Assembly (NCBI GenBank): GCA_024742755.1
Contig: JANSXW010000020.1
Coordinates: 1 to 59,748, forward strand
From: a bacterium
GTDB lineage: Bacteria > Bacteroidota > Bacteroidia > Chitinophagales > Saprospiraceae
Direction of reading: 5' to 3'
Length of the DNA stretch: 59,748 nucleotides
The notes below the pieces were generated by a model. It was given only the letters and a program-made list of their open reading frames with translations. It had not been told where the DNA came from and ran no database searches. Position numbers and translations under genes: made by a program. Shown here one piece after another: positions 41,402 to 50,430 of this stretch (position 1 is the first letter of the stretch; every line of letters starts with the position of its first letter).

Positions 41402-42316
41402 TTAGAACGAAAAGCCATTAAGGAAATCGCTGGTTTTCATACGTTTGCGCCCTTGCAGCTGAAGTTCGGTCACCACCAGCCAGCCATCTGCTGCGGCGAT
41501 TTTGATCCAGCTTTTATTGTCGGATATGAAGGTGCCGGGCTGAGCGTCTGCATCGGCTTTTTCGTAATGAGCACGCAAGACTTTCAACTGTTTGCCATCA
41601 AGTGTGGTCCAGGCAGCAGGGTAGGGGCTGAGCCCCCGCACGAAGTTGTGCACTTTTTCGACTGGCTGATCGAAGTCAATTTCGCAGGTTTCCCGGAAAA
41701 GCTTAGGAGCCTTGGTCGCCAGGGCATCGTCTTGTTTTTGCAGGTGATAATCGCCGGACGCAATGGCTTTAACGGTTTTTAGCACTGTTTCTGCACCGAG
41801 CAGCATCATCCGGTCGTGGACTTCTCCGGCGGTCTCATTGGGGCCAATGGGCATTTTTTCCTGAAAGAGGACATCGCCGGTATCAATTTCGTGCCGGATG
41901 AAGAAAGTCGTAACACCTGTTTCGGTATCACCGTTGATGACCGCCCAGTTGATGGGGGCAGCGCCCCGGTAGCGTGGCAGCAGTGAGCCATGCAGGTTGA
42001 AAGTGCCGTGTTCGGGCATATCCCAAACCGCCTCCGGCAGCATACGGAACGCAACAACGACCTGAAGATTGGCATTCAAGGCCCGCAGTTCTTCCTGGAA
42101 TTCAGGAGATTTCAGGTTTTTGGGCTGCAGGACCGGGATGCCCTGTTCCACGGCATATTTCTTCACAGGGGATTCCAGAAGTTGTTTTTTTCCACGCCCG
42201 CCGTACTTATCGGTAGCCGTCACTACGCCCACGACTTTGTACCCGTTTTGTACCAATATTTGGAGGGAAGGGACCGCAAAATCAGGCGTGCCCATAAAAA
42301 CTATTCTCAAACTCAT
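41402..42316 (-). CDS. fmt: Methionyl-tRNA formyltransferase
   Basis: Transfers the formyl group from 10-formyl-THF to initiator Met-tRNA. The N-terminal domain shows RIVFMGTPDFAVPSL, GHGKxxx-like YGGRGKKQ, and HGSLLPRYRGAAPINWAVING, in which the catalytic Asn/His/Asp framework (FNLHGSLLPRYRG) is intact. ETGVTTFFIRHEIDTGD continues the active site. The C-terminal OB-like domain starts around residue 205 (FVRGLSPYPAAWT). I use the ATG at 42316 (MSLRIVFMG) instead of a TTG at 42325. The 304-residue length is normal. Confidence 0.95.
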   Translation of the reverse strand: MSLRIVFMGTPDFAVPSLQILVQNGYKVVGVVTATDKYGGRGKKQLLESPVKKYAVEQGIPVLQPKNLKSPEFQEELRALNANLQVVVAFRMLPEAVWDMPEHGTFNLHGSLLPRYRGAAPINWAVINGDTETGVTTFFIRHEIDTGDVLFQEKMPIGPNETAGEVHDRMMLLGAETVLKTVKAIASGDYHLQKQDDALATKAPKLFRETCEIDFDQPVEKVHNFVRGLSPYPAAWTTLDGKQLKVLRAHYEKADADAQPGTFISDNKSWIKIAAADGWLVVTELQLQGRKRMKTSDFLNGFSF

Positions 42317-42388
42317 AGAAGACAAGTTGGTATTTTTGCGTTATTGTATCTAATTTTCAGACAAGTTCTAAGAATTGTATCGCACAAT

Positions 42389-42925
42389 ATGATGAAATCA
42401 GCCTTATTTTATAGCGTATTTGTCATTTTCTTTTTGCCGGAGCAGGGGCTTGCCTGCAACAGCCAAGCCGGCGTTTGGGTACAGGCACCGGTAGCGGACA
42501 CCATCCCGCTGTCCGAGCGTTTTGATGAGCCACTGAGCGGAGCTGTACGGCAAGATAAAGCGCGCCAATCCGCTTCTCAGCAGCGGAATGCCGACCGCAA
42601 AGTCATTCCGATCGAGACCATAGAAACGGATACGGCCTACCGCAACCTGCAGGAAATCCCGGAGGGCTACACAGGCTTTAAAATTGAGCTCATGGCAACA
42701 GCTATGCCGCTCCCTCCGGACCATGACCTGTTTTTTCAGCATGGCAATATCACACTGGAGGAATTGGGAGAGGGCGAATTTTCCTACCTGATCGGGCACT
42801 TCGAAGAGCAGGCCAAGGCGGAAACGTTCCGGGCTTCCTTCCTGGAAGGGCGTTATCCGGACTCCAAAGTCGTAGGCTACATCGAAGGGCAGCGGCAAAT
42901 TAAGGCAGCACCAAAAGAAGAGTAA
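42389..42925 (+). CDS. Small exported protein with a SPOR-like C-terminal half
   Basis: 178 residues from the ATG at 42389 (a second ATG follows directly). A signal peptide (SALFYSVFVIFFLPEQGLAC) may end with a Cys, so either a lipoprotein or a cleaved secreted form is possible. The middle is polar. The last 80 residues (TGFKIELMATAMPLPPDHDL to DSKVVGYIEGQRQIKA) have the strand-helix-strand pattern of SPOR-type peptidoglycan-binding domains (YLIGHFEEQAKAETFRASF). The family assignment is tentative. Its stop codon overlaps the next start (TAATG at 42923-42927). A TATTTTTG box at 42331-42338 could be its -7 element. Confidence 0.65.
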   Translation: MMKSALFYSVFVIFFLPEQGLACNSQAGVWVQAPVADTIPLSERFDEPLSGAVRQDKARQSASQQRNADRKVIPIETIETDTAYRNLQEIPEGYTGFKIELMATAMPLPPDHDLFFQHGNITLEELGEGEFSYLIGHFEEQAKAETFRASFLEGRYPDSKVVGYIEGQRQIKAAPKEE

Positions 42926-43755
42926 TGCAGAAACGGACATTTTCCTGGACAACAGAAGACGGCATCAAAATACACGCCTGCGAATGGGCGGCAGCGGCCC
43001 CCAAAGCGCTCCTGGCGATTGCCCATGGCCTGGGGGAGCACATCGAGCGCTATGACCACATGGCACGCTGGTTTAATGCCCGTGGCTATGCGGTTTTGGG
43101 GTACGACCGCCGCGGGCATGGGCAATCCGGGGGCAAGCGTGGGCACAGCCCCGGGCTGGAGCCCCTGCTGGACGAGATCGCTCAGCTGCTGGTCGAAGCC
43201 CGTACGGCGTATCAGGACCTGCCGGTATTCCTGTATGGGCACAGTCAGGGCGGTGGGCTGGCGCTTTCCTATACCCTGCACCGCAACCCCAAAATCAGTG
43301 GTTTGATTGCTTCTGCTCCGTGGATTCAACTCTCTTTTACTCCACCCGCAGCGCTGGTTGCAGTGGGAAAGCTCATGCGCAGGATTTACCCTGGGCTGCT
43401 GCAGGGGAACAACCTGGAAACCCGCCTGCTATCCAGGGATGCCAAGGTCGTACAAGCCTACGAGGCCGACCCGCTGGTCCACGACAGAATCTCTGCGGCA
43501 GTAGGCATTGATATGATGCAGGAAGGCGATTGGATGATGCAGCAAAAAGGCGGTTTCCCTGTACCGCTGCTGATCGCCCACGGTGAGGCAGATGGCATCA
43601 CTTCTGCCGAAGCCAGCGAAGCCTTTGCAGCTCAATTGGAAGGGGATGTGACCTTCAAGCCCTGGCCTGAGCTGTACCACGAAATCCACAACGAACCGGA
43701 AAAAGAAGCCCATTTTCAATACGTGCTGGAATGGCTGAATGCTAGAATCGTTTGA
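42925..43755 (+). CDS. Alpha/beta hydrolase, monoacylglycerol-lipase-like (Hydrolase_4)
   Basis: 276 residues of the serine aminopeptidase/lysophospholipase family. The nucleophile elbow is GHSQGGG (about 104-110), the oxyanion-hole segment is AIAHGLGEHIERYDHMA, and GYDRRGHGQSGGKRGH is a hallmark of monoacylglycerol lipase-like members. The acid and base are likely the Asp in LIAHGEADGITS and the His in ELYHEIHNEPEK. No signal peptide is seen. The start overlaps the preceding stop (TAATG), so translation is coupled. The 3' end overlaps the convergent glycosyltransferase gene by 14 bp. Confidence 0.9.
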   Translation: MQKRTFSWTTEDGIKIHACEWAAAAPKALLAIAHGLGEHIERYDHMARWFNARGYAVLGYDRRGHGQSGGKRGHSPGLEPLLDEIAQLLVEARTAYQDLPVFLYGHSQGGGLALSYTLHRNPKISGLIASAPWIQLSFTPPAALVAVGKLMRRIYPGLLQGNNLETRLLSRDAKVVQAYEADPLVHDRISAAVGIDMMQEGDWMMQQKGGFPVPLLIAHGEADGITSAEASEAFAAQLEGDVTFKPWPELYHEIHNEPEKEAHFQYVLEWLNARIV

Positions 43756-44698
43756 TCGATTCCAGGATGTAAAGCGGGCGCTGCTTGATCTCATTGTAGA
43801 TATTCGACAGATAGATCGACATGATGTACAAGTTCAGGCAGGTGGTAGCGAAGAAAATGGCAATGAGGATGACCAGAAACGTCCATCCCGGATAAGGCTC
43901 GCCGGCACTACCGAACAGATCCACCCCGGTAAACTTCACCTTTAGCGCATTGGCGATAACACCGATAAGGAAGACCAGCGAAAACAGGAATATCCACAAC
44001 AGCAGGGAGCGCAAAAAGGTGGTGAAAGAGGTAATGGCGATAAGCGAGGTCCGAAAGCGTTCCGAGAAAGACTCCTGATCTCTGCCGTGCAGGGGCGCAT
44101 CGGTTTCCAGGTAGCGGGTTTTATAGCCCACGATGGAGTAGATCGCCTTCATGTACCGCAAATTCTCGCGCAGGCGGAGCAGGGAATTGAGCGCCCGGCG
44201 GGAAATAACGCGGGTGTTGTGCGCCATCTCATCCACTTCCAGCGCTGAATAGCGGCGCAGGATAAAGTAAAAAAGGCGGTAAAACGGGCGAAAATGGGCA
44301 CCTGCCTGCCGTTGCCGGGCCCGCATATAAACAATATCTGCCCCTTCGCTACGGCTGTGCTCAAAAAGCTGCAGGATCAACTCGGGCTGCTGATAGAAGT
44401 CGAACTCAAAAATCACCGTATAGTCACCGTTGCTCCGGTCCAGGCCAGCCAGGACGGCATGATTGCGGTTGGTGGCACGGGAAAGGTTGAGGAGGTACAC
44501 GTTGTGTTTCAGGTCCTCCGGCAGCTGCCCGATAGCATCATCAGCCGAAGCTTCCGGATTGTTGTTGACCACAATGAACTCGAAATCCGTGAAGTGTTGG
44601 CGCACTACGGCAAAGGTGTTTTGCAGGTATTCCGGCAACAAGCGGAGCTCATGTGTATGCTCCAAAACACAGACCACAGTGATGAAACTATTGTACAT
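43742..44698 (-). CDS. GT2-family glycosyltransferase with two C-terminal membrane helices
   Basis: 318 residues. The GT-A fold begins with SFITVVCVLEHTHELRLLPEY. NLSRATNRNHAVLAGLDRSNGDY corresponds to the conserved NxGxxAAxxAGL segment of DPM1/GtrB-type enzymes. Where these usually have DADLQDPPE, this protein has EFDFYQQPE, so the first Asp is replaced by Glu. Two C-terminal hydrophobic segments (LLLWIFLFSLVFLIGVIANA and FLVILIAIFFATTCLNLYIM) fit polyprenyl-phosphate glycosyltransferases of the GtrB type. It probably loads a sugar onto a lipid carrier at the inner membrane, but the donor is unknown. Confidence 0.85.
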   Translation of the reverse strand: MYNSFITVVCVLEHTHELRLLPEYLQNTFAVVRQHFTDFEFIVVNNNPEASADDAIGQLPEDLKHNVYLLNLSRATNRNHAVLAGLDRSNGDYTVIFEFDFYQQPELILQLFEHSRSEGADIVYMRARQRQAGAHFRPFYRLFYFILRRYSALEVDEMAHNTRVISRRALNSLLRLRENLRYMKAIYSIVGYKTRYLETDAPLHGRDQESFSERFRTSLIAITSFTTFLRSLLLWIFLFSLVFLIGVIANALKVKFTGVDLFGSAGEPYPGWTFLVILIAIFFATTCLNLYIMSIYLSNIYNEIKQRPLYILESIKRF

Positions 44699-44987
44699 TC
44701 AGCCCAAATTTGCCCAAAAATATCACTATTTCAATTACATAAGTTGCTTTTTGCCCGGTTTTTAAAGAAATTGCGGTGACTTTGTTTTAAAAGATACCTG
44801 AACGCCTTATATTTCGTATTTAAATTCGTTCTCTGAATACGCAACACTGCTATCGTTGATATTTGGAGAACCGCATCAGAGAGATTTCTGTGCCAGGCTT
44901 CCGATGATAACACGGAGCTGGTGTAGGGATCAGGCTGAGAGCAAAATGACTTTTTTTGTTTTCAGCCAGACCACTAAGGCTAAAAAA

Positions 44988-47177
44988 ATGTCAGGGAGAT
45001 TTCCATTTTACCAGCAACTGGACGCGATGGACTGCGGGGCAACCTGTCTGCGCATGGTGTCTCGTCATTTTGGGCGGTATTACTCGCTTGAGTATCTCCG
45101 TGACCTGACCTATATGGGCAAGCAGGGCGTCACCCTTCTGGGCATTAGTGACGCAGCAGAGCACATTGGGCTGCAAAGCCTGGCGGTGAAGACAACCTTT
45201 GACCGCCTGGCAAGGGATATTCCGGTCCCGGCTGTGGCGCACTGGAAGCAGGAGCACTTCGTGGTGGTCTACAAAGCCAACGCCCGGCATGTATGGATTG
45301 CCGATCCGGCGGCTGGCAAATTCAAGCTGACCCGGGAAGAATTCCTCGAAAATTGGGCAAGCGATGTGGAGGACGGTGAAGATGTCGGCGTGCTCCTTTT
45401 GCTGGAACCCACACCGGAGTTTTACGCCCGCGAAGGAGAAAAGATCAACAAGTCCGGCTTTGGCTACGTAAGAAGTTACTTTCAGCGTTACCGCCCTCTG
45501 CTCATTCAGCTGGGGGTAGGGCTGGCATTGGGCAGTTTGCTGCAGCTTATTTTTCCTTTCCTGATCAAGTCCATCATTGATACAGGGATTGAAAACGATG
45601 ACCTTAACTTCATACAGCTCATTCTGCTGGCACAGTTTTTCCTGTTCGCAACGATGATGGCCGTGGAGCAGTTCCGAAGCTGGATTTTGCTGCATGTGAC
45701 GGTGCGCGTCAACATCAGCCTGATTTCTGACTTCCTGATCAAGCTGACTAAGCTGCCTATCAGCTTTTTTGATTCCAAGGTGACCGGCGACCTGATGCAG
45801 CGGATTGCAGACCATGAGCGGGTACAGCGGTTTTTGACCTCCACTTCGCTGGTTTCCATTTTCACCTTTGCGAATATCCTGGTTTTTGCAGGCGTGCTGC
45901 TTGTTTGGAATGCAGTGATTTTCGGCATTTTTACCATCTTCACCTTAGCGCAAATCGGCTGGATTTTCTATTTCCAATACCTGCGGCGTGAGCTGGACTA
46001 TAAACATTTTGATCAGTCTGCGGAGAACCAAAGCAACCTGATGGAGCTCATCAGTGGCATGCAGGACATCAAACTTCACAACGCCGAAAAACAAAAGCGG
46101 TGGGCTTGGGAACGCATTCAGGCCCGGTTGTTCCGGACAAGTGTCAGTGCTTTGCGCATTGGGCAGATACAGCGCGCCGGTTCGGGCTTTTTCAACGAGA
46201 CCAAAAACCTGCTGATCATTTTCATAGTCGCCAAAGCGGTTATGGACAATGAAATGTCGCTGGGAATGCTCCTGGGCGTTCAGTACATCATAGGGCAGAT
46301 GAATTCGCCACTCAATCAGCTGTTTGAGTTTTTGCGGGCCCGGCAGGAAGCCAAAATCAGCCTGGAGCGCCTCAACGAAATCCACGTCCGCGACAACGAG
46401 GAGAACCTGGAAGAGAAAATTACCATCTTACCGGAGTACGGTGACCTGATTTTAGAGAACGTCAGCTTTCAATACAACGGGCCGCACTCCCCAACGGTCC
46501 TGCGCAACGTCAACCTGCGCATACCCAAAGGGCAGACCACCGCTATTGTGGGCACGAGCGGAAGCGGAAAGACCACCATTCTCAAACTGCTTCTCAATAT
46601 CTATCAGCCCACGGAAGGCGCGATCCGCCTCGGCGATATTAACCTCTCCAATGTCAACAACCGGCTGTGGCGGAATAAATGCGGGGTGGTCATGCAGGAT
46701 GGGTACATTTTCTTTGATTCCATCGCCCGCAATATTGCATTAGGCGATGAGATCATCGATAAACGAAAACTGCTGAATGCCGTGAAAGTGGCTAATATTC
46801 AGACCTTCATCGAATCTCTGCCGCTGGGGTACAATACCAAAATCGGGCAGGAAGGCCTGGGGCTCAGTCAGGGGCAGCGCCAACGCATGCTCATTGCCCG
46901 TGCGGTCTACAAAAACCCGGATTACATCTTCTTTGACGAAGCGACGACCGCTCTGGATGCCTACAACGAAATGCTGATCATGGAAAACCTGGAAGATTTC
47001 TTCCGGGGGCGTACAGTCGTCACCGTTGCGCACCGCCTGAGCACTGTAATGAACGCGGACAACATCATCGTACTCGAAGGTGGAGAAATTGTAGAACAGG
47101 GCACGCACGACGAACTGACCTATCTGCGGGGCGCTTATTACCAACTGGTCCGCAATCAACTGGAGCTGGGCGCATAA
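44988..47177 (+). CDS. C39-peptidase-containing ABC exporter (bacteriocin-type leader-processing transporter)
   Basis: 729 residues from the ATG at 44988 (MSGRFPFYQQ), which matches the usual start of Bacteroidota members; in-frame ATGs at 44946 and earlier would add an unusual leader. Residues 1-150 are the C39 cysteine peptidase, with the catalytic Cys16 in MDCGATCLRM, the His in HFVVVYKA and the Asp in WIADPAAG. Membrane helices span about 160-440 (LLIQLGVGLALGSLLQLIF, VFAGVLLVWNAVIFGIFTIF). The ATPase has GTSGSGKT, signature LSQGQRQRM and FFDEATTALD. Such exporters cut double-glycine-type leaders while secreting peptides. The HlyD-type adaptor follows after 12 bp. No precursor peptide gene was found nearby. 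Confidence 0.92.
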   Translation: MSGRFPFYQQLDAMDCGATCLRMVSRHFGRYYSLEYLRDLTYMGKQGVTLLGISDAAEHIGLQSLAVKTTFDRLARDIPVPAVAHWKQEHFVVVYKANARHVWIADPAAGKFKLTREEFLENWASDVEDGEDVGVLLLLEPTPEFYAREGEKINKSGFGYVRSYFQRYRPLLIQLGVGLALGSLLQLIFPFLIKSIIDTGIENDDLNFIQLILLAQFFLFATMMAVEQFRSWILLHVTVRVNISLISDFLIKLTKLPISFFDSKVTGDLMQRIADHERVQRFLTSTSLVSIFTFANILVFAGVLLVWNAVIFGIFTIFTLAQIGWIFYFQYLRRELDYKHFDQSAENQSNLMELISGMQDIKLHNAEKQKRWAWERIQARLFRTSVSALRIGQIQRAGSGFFNETKNLLIIFIVAKAVMDNEMSLGMLLGVQYIIGQMNSPLNQLFEFLRARQEAKISLERLNEIHVRDNEENLEEKITILPEYGDLILENVSFQYNGPHSPTVLRNVNLRIPKGQTTAIVGTSGSGKTTILKLLLNIYQPTEGAIRLGDINLSNVNNRLWRNKCGVVMQDGYIFFDSIARNIALGDEIIDKRKLLNAVKVANIQTFIESLPLGYNTKIGQEGLGLSQGQRQRMLIARAVYKNPDYIFFDEATTALDAYNEMLIMENLEDFFRGRTVVTVAHRLSTVMNADNIIVLEGGEIVEQGTHDELTYLRGAYYQLVRNQLELGA

Positions 47178-47189
47178 ACCCTACCATCT

Positions 47190-48467
47190 ATGCAAGAGCA
47201 CGACAACATAGAAATCCGAAGCGAAGAGGTACAGGAAATCCTTGGCACCCCGCCACCGTGGATGGCCCGGTTTGGCACACTGCTGGCCCTGCTTGTCGTG
47301 GTGGTGCTCGGCTACATTAGCTATTTTATAGAATACCCGGTGGTGGTGGATGCCGGGATTACGGTGTCTTCCAAAGAGCCGCCCAAGCGGCTGGTGTCCA
47401 ACATCAGCGGCCGGGTACAATCCATACTGGTGGAGAATGAAGCTGCCGTCAAGGCAAATGATGTGATCGTCGTTTTCAAAAGCAATGCCCGTTTGGAGGA
47501 CATGCTTACCCTGGAGTCCAAAATGATGATGATGGAGGCGCCCACCGATTCGGCTTTGCTCGCCTTTTCAGTACCCGATACCTTCGTCCTGGGGTCTATC
47601 AAGGAGCCGCTCTATGATTTCTACCGGCAGCAGAAGGTGAGGCAGCAGTATGAGGAGAACCCTTACGATAAGTACAGCATTGACCAATTGGAGCGCGAGC
47701 TTCAAAAGATACAGAGCATCATCCGCTCCGATCTGCGGAGAATTGAAAACCTGGACAGTCAGATCGAGCTGGTGCAGGAGCGGCTGGCACGAGAGGAAAA
47801 GCTGGTCCGGGATAACCTGCTGGCCGAATCCCGCATTGAAAAAACCAGAGAGTCATTGCTTAGCCTGCAACGCATGCGGGAGGGGGTGGAGTCTTCCATC
47901 AAAAACCGTGAACTGGAAAAAGAGCGTATCCGCGCGGAGAAAACCGGTGTCCGCGAGGGCTCCGTTGAAAGCAAAAAACAGGCCGGCATTGAACTGCGGG
48001 AGCGTTTTAACGACCTGCAGCGTGCCGTGGAGGAATGGATGTTCAAATACGTCATCACGGCTCCGGTAGCGGGAGTGGTCTCACTTTACATGGAAGACAT
48101 TACGGAGCAGCAATTTGTCGAAGAAGGCTTCGAAATTGGCGTGGTCGTCCCCCAGCTGGAACAGGAAGCCAAGGGCACCATCTGGTTGCCGGTGGCCAAA
48201 GCCAGCCCCGTAAAGCCGGGTAAAAAAGTAGTTGTTAGTTTCGATGTCTACCCGGTACTGGAATTTGGCTCAACCATCGGGCGGGTCGAATCTATCAGCC
48301 AGGTGCCCATCAACGGGCAGGTAGCCTTAACCATTGATTTCCCCAGGGGCCTGGTCACTGAGTTTGGGCGGGAACTGGATGCTTCTCAGACTATGAAGGG
48401 CGAAGCCAATATTATCATTAAGGATAAGCGGTTTATTGAGCGGATTTTCGAGCATTTTAGGGGTTAA
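47190..48467 (+). CDS. HlyD-family periplasmic adaptor of the C39 exporter
   Basis: 425 residues. A cytoplasmic N-terminus is followed by one membrane helix (about 28-50, LLALLVVVVLGYISYFI). The lipoyl-like half is LVSNISGRVQSILVENEAAV and VITAPVAGVVSLYMED. A long coiled coil runs at about 155-290 (rich in E, R, L and K), and a beta-barrel/membrane-proximal region follows (KASPVKPGKKVVVSFDVYPV). This is the membrane-fusion protein of a type I secretion system. The gene is 12 bp downstream of the ABC exporter. An outer-membrane TolC-like partner is not in the window. It is convergent with lpdA, with a hairpin between. Confidence 0.9.
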   Translation: MQEHDNIEIRSEEVQEILGTPPPWMARFGTLLALLVVVVLGYISYFIEYPVVVDAGITVSSKEPPKRLVSNISGRVQSILVENEAAVKANDVIVVFKSNARLEDMLTLESKMMMMEAPTDSALLAFSVPDTFVLGSIKEPLYDFYRQQKVRQQYEENPYDKYSIDQLERELQKIQSIIRSDLRRIENLDSQIELVQERLAREEKLVRDNLLAESRIEKTRESLLSLQRMREGVESSIKNRELEKERIRAEKTGVREGSVESKKQAGIELRERFNDLQRAVEEWMFKYVITAPVAGVVSLYMEDITEQQFVEEGFEIGVVVPQLEQEAKGTIWLPVAKASPVKPGKKVVVSFDVYPVLEFGSTIGRVESISQVPINGQVALTIDFPRGLVTEFGRELDASQTMKGEANIIIKDKRFIERIFEHFRG

Positions 48468-48475
48468 GAAAAAAA

Positions 48476-48511
48476 GGGCTCATGCATCCCCAACGGGGGA
48501 CGCATGAGCCC
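48476..48511 (-). terminator. Terminator of lpdA, between convergent genes
   Basis: GGGCTCATGC (48476-48485) and GCATGAGCCC (48502-48511) form a 10-bp stem with additional pairing of C and G runs in the loop. An A tract just left of it is a T tract on the minus strand, so it fits lpdA best. It may also stop the plus-strand HlyD gene. Confidence 0.8.
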
Positions 48512-48547
48512 TGATATTGGTAGCTCACACCGTAGTTTGTTAAGTCA

Positions 48548-49948
48548 CTACAGGTGGATCACCTCGTCGTAAGCCGCCGCAGCTGCTTCCATTACCGCCT
48601 CGCTCATCGTAGGGTGCGGGTGCACCGTCTTGATGATCTCATGGCCAGTGGTTTCCAGTTTGCGGGCAGCCACTACCTCAGCAATCATCTCTGTCACATT
48701 CATGCCAACCATGTGGGCGCCCAGGAACTCGCCGTACTTCGCGTCAAAGATAACCTTCACAAAGCCCTCCTTGGCACCGGCTGCACTGGCTTTTCCGGAA
48801 GCAGAGAATGGGAATTTGCCCACCTTGATTTCGTAACCGGCATCCTTAGCCGCCTGCTCGGTGTAGCCTACTGAAGCGACCTCAGGCACACAGTAAGTAC
48901 AGGCCGGGATGTTGTTGTAGTCCATAGGCTGCGGATTTTCACCCGCGATTTTCTCCACGCAAATGATGCCCTCCGCACTTGCAACGTGCGCCAGCGCAGC
49001 ACCGGGCGTCACATCGCCGATCGCGTAAATGCCGGCTACGTTGGTGCGGTAAAACTCATCGACCTGAATCAGGCCGCGGTCCGTTTTGATGCCCAGTGCT
49101 TCAAGACCGATATTCTCCGTATTTGGTGCTACGCCCGCTGCAGAAAGCACGACATCGCACTTGATTTCTTCCGTCTTGCCAGTCTTGCGGTTCTTAACGG
49201 TCACCGTGCATCCTTTGCCTTTGGTGTCAACCGACTCCACAGAGGTGTTGCCCAGGATATTGATGCCCTTTTTCTTATAGATCTTATTCATTTCCTTGCT
49301 CACGTCCGCATCTTCGCGGGGTACCAGGCCTTGCTCCATGAATTCCACCACCGTTACTTCCGTGCCGATGGAGCTGTAGAAATAAGCAAATTCGGTACCG
49401 ATTGCGCCGGCGCCTACTACGACCATCTTCTTAGGCTGCTTTTCTAGGCTCATCGCTTTGCGGTACTCAATGACCTTCTCCCCGTCAATAGGGACGGTAG
49501 GCAGCTCCTTGGCCCGCCCGCCGGTAGCGATGATGATGTGCTCAGCGCTGTATTCCTTCTTTTTGCCGTCTTTGTCTGTGACCTCTACTTTCTTGCCGCG
49601 GAGCAATTTGCCGTGGCCATCAAGTACGGTGATTTTATTTTTGCGGAACAGGAAGTTAATCCCCTTGCTCATGCCATCTGCCACGTTACGGCTGCGTTTC
49701 ACCATGCCGGTGAAGTCAACGCTGGCCTTTTCCACTTTGATGCCATAGTCTTCTGCGTGGTTGATGTATTCAAAAACCTGCGCACTCTTCAACAGGGCTT
49801 TGGTGGGGATACAGCCCCAGTTCAGGCAAATGCCCCCCAGTGATTCCCGCTCTACTACACCAACTTTCATACCGAGTTGTGAAGCGCGGATGGCGGCAAC
49901 GTATCCTCCGGGACCACTGCCAACTACAATCAGATCAAACTTATCCAT
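48548..49948 (-). CDS. lpdA: Dihydrolipoyl dehydrogenase (E3)
   Basis: FAD enzyme that reoxidises dihydrolipoamide of 2-oxoacid dehydrogenase and glycine-cleavage complexes and produces NADH. FAD binding is LIVVGSGPGGYVAAIRASQ. The redox-active disulfide is GGICLNWGCIPTKALL (Cys45-Cys50 region), and NAD binding is MVVVGAGAIGTEFAYFY. A second FAD motif is IYAIGDVTPGAALAHVASAEG, and the dimer-interface His-Glu pair is in TVHPHPTMSEAVMEAA. The 466-residue length is standard. A phylum-type promoter lies at 50053-50084, giving a leader of about 100 nt. The partner E1 and E2 genes are elsewhere. Confidence 0.95.
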   Translation of the reverse strand: MDKFDLIVVGSGPGGYVAAIRASQLGMKVGVVERESLGGICLNWGCIPTKALLKSAQVFEYINHAEDYGIKVEKASVDFTGMVKRSRNVADGMSKGINFLFRKNKITVLDGHGKLLRGKKVEVTDKDGKKKEYSAEHIIIATGGRAKELPTVPIDGEKVIEYRKAMSLEKQPKKMVVVGAGAIGTEFAYFYSSIGTEVTVVEFMEQGLVPREDADVSKEMNKIYKKKGINILGNTSVESVDTKGKGCTVTVKNRKTGKTEEIKCDVVLSAAGVAPNTENIGLEALGIKTDRGLIQVDEFYRTNVAGIYAIGDVTPGAALAHVASAEGIICVEKIAGENPQPMDYNNIPACTYCVPEVASVGYTEQAAKDAGYEIKVGKFPFSASGKASAAGAKEGFVKVIFDAKYGEFLGAHMVGMNVTEMIAEVVAARKLETTGHEIIKTVHPHPTMSEAVMEAAAAAYDEVIHL

Positions 49949-50052
49949 GTTCTTGTTTCTGGTTTTAATTATGAGTCAACCTGCGAATCGCTCAGCAGGC
50001 GTAGGCGAAAATTTTCAAGCCTCCAGCTTTTCAGACTGCTGGAAAATTAGCG

Positions 50053-50084
50053 CAAATATACTGACCAAAACGCGGTTGTCACAA
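50053..50084 (-). promoter_or_regulatory. Bacteroidota-type promoter of lpdA
   Basis: On the minus strand, TATATTTG (50053-50060) matches the -7 consensus TAnnTTTG, and TTG (50082-50084) lies 21 bp upstream at the -33 position. Transcription would run left towards lpdA. Confidence 0.65.
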
Positions 50085-50132
50085 CAAAGGAGCCTATAGT
50101 ACGATTTTGAACGGCGGGAAGGCACAAAAAAA

Positions 50133-50163
50133 GGACTCCGCTGCTATCACCGCAGCGGAGTCC
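50133..50163 (-). terminator. Strong hairpin terminator on the minus strand
   Basis: GGACTCCGCTGC (50133-50144) and GCAGCGGAGTCC (50152-50163) form a perfect 12-bp stem with a 7-nt loop. On the minus strand it is followed by seven T. It is 268 bp downstream of the lipoprotein gene at 50431-50967. The gap between them, 50164-50430, has no visible gene; it could be that gene's 3' UTR or hold a small RNA ending here. Confidence 0.8.
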
Positions 50164-50430
50164 ATTCTAACTTGCTGATACTTAATCTTTGTGTCTGTAG
50201 GGAGTTGGACGTTTTCTTTTGATGGTATAAAAGTAGAACAAAGGGGGCGGTTTCTAAAATATTCTCACTGACAATTTGTCAAGCAACAAAATGATGAAAG
50301 ATGCTCATGATTTGTTTAAAGGCTTGTTGATGATTTGATTGTGTATTTAAAAAATGTTCCATGTGTTGGTGCGGCTTCCCGCTATTCCCTGTAAATCAGG
50401 GGCAATGGCTGTCAGATGAAATACTGTTTT

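Noticed and set aside
41990..42388. A longer start for the small exported protein at 42389
   Set aside because: The extension would run through fmt on the opposite strand, and the signal peptide begins at 42389.
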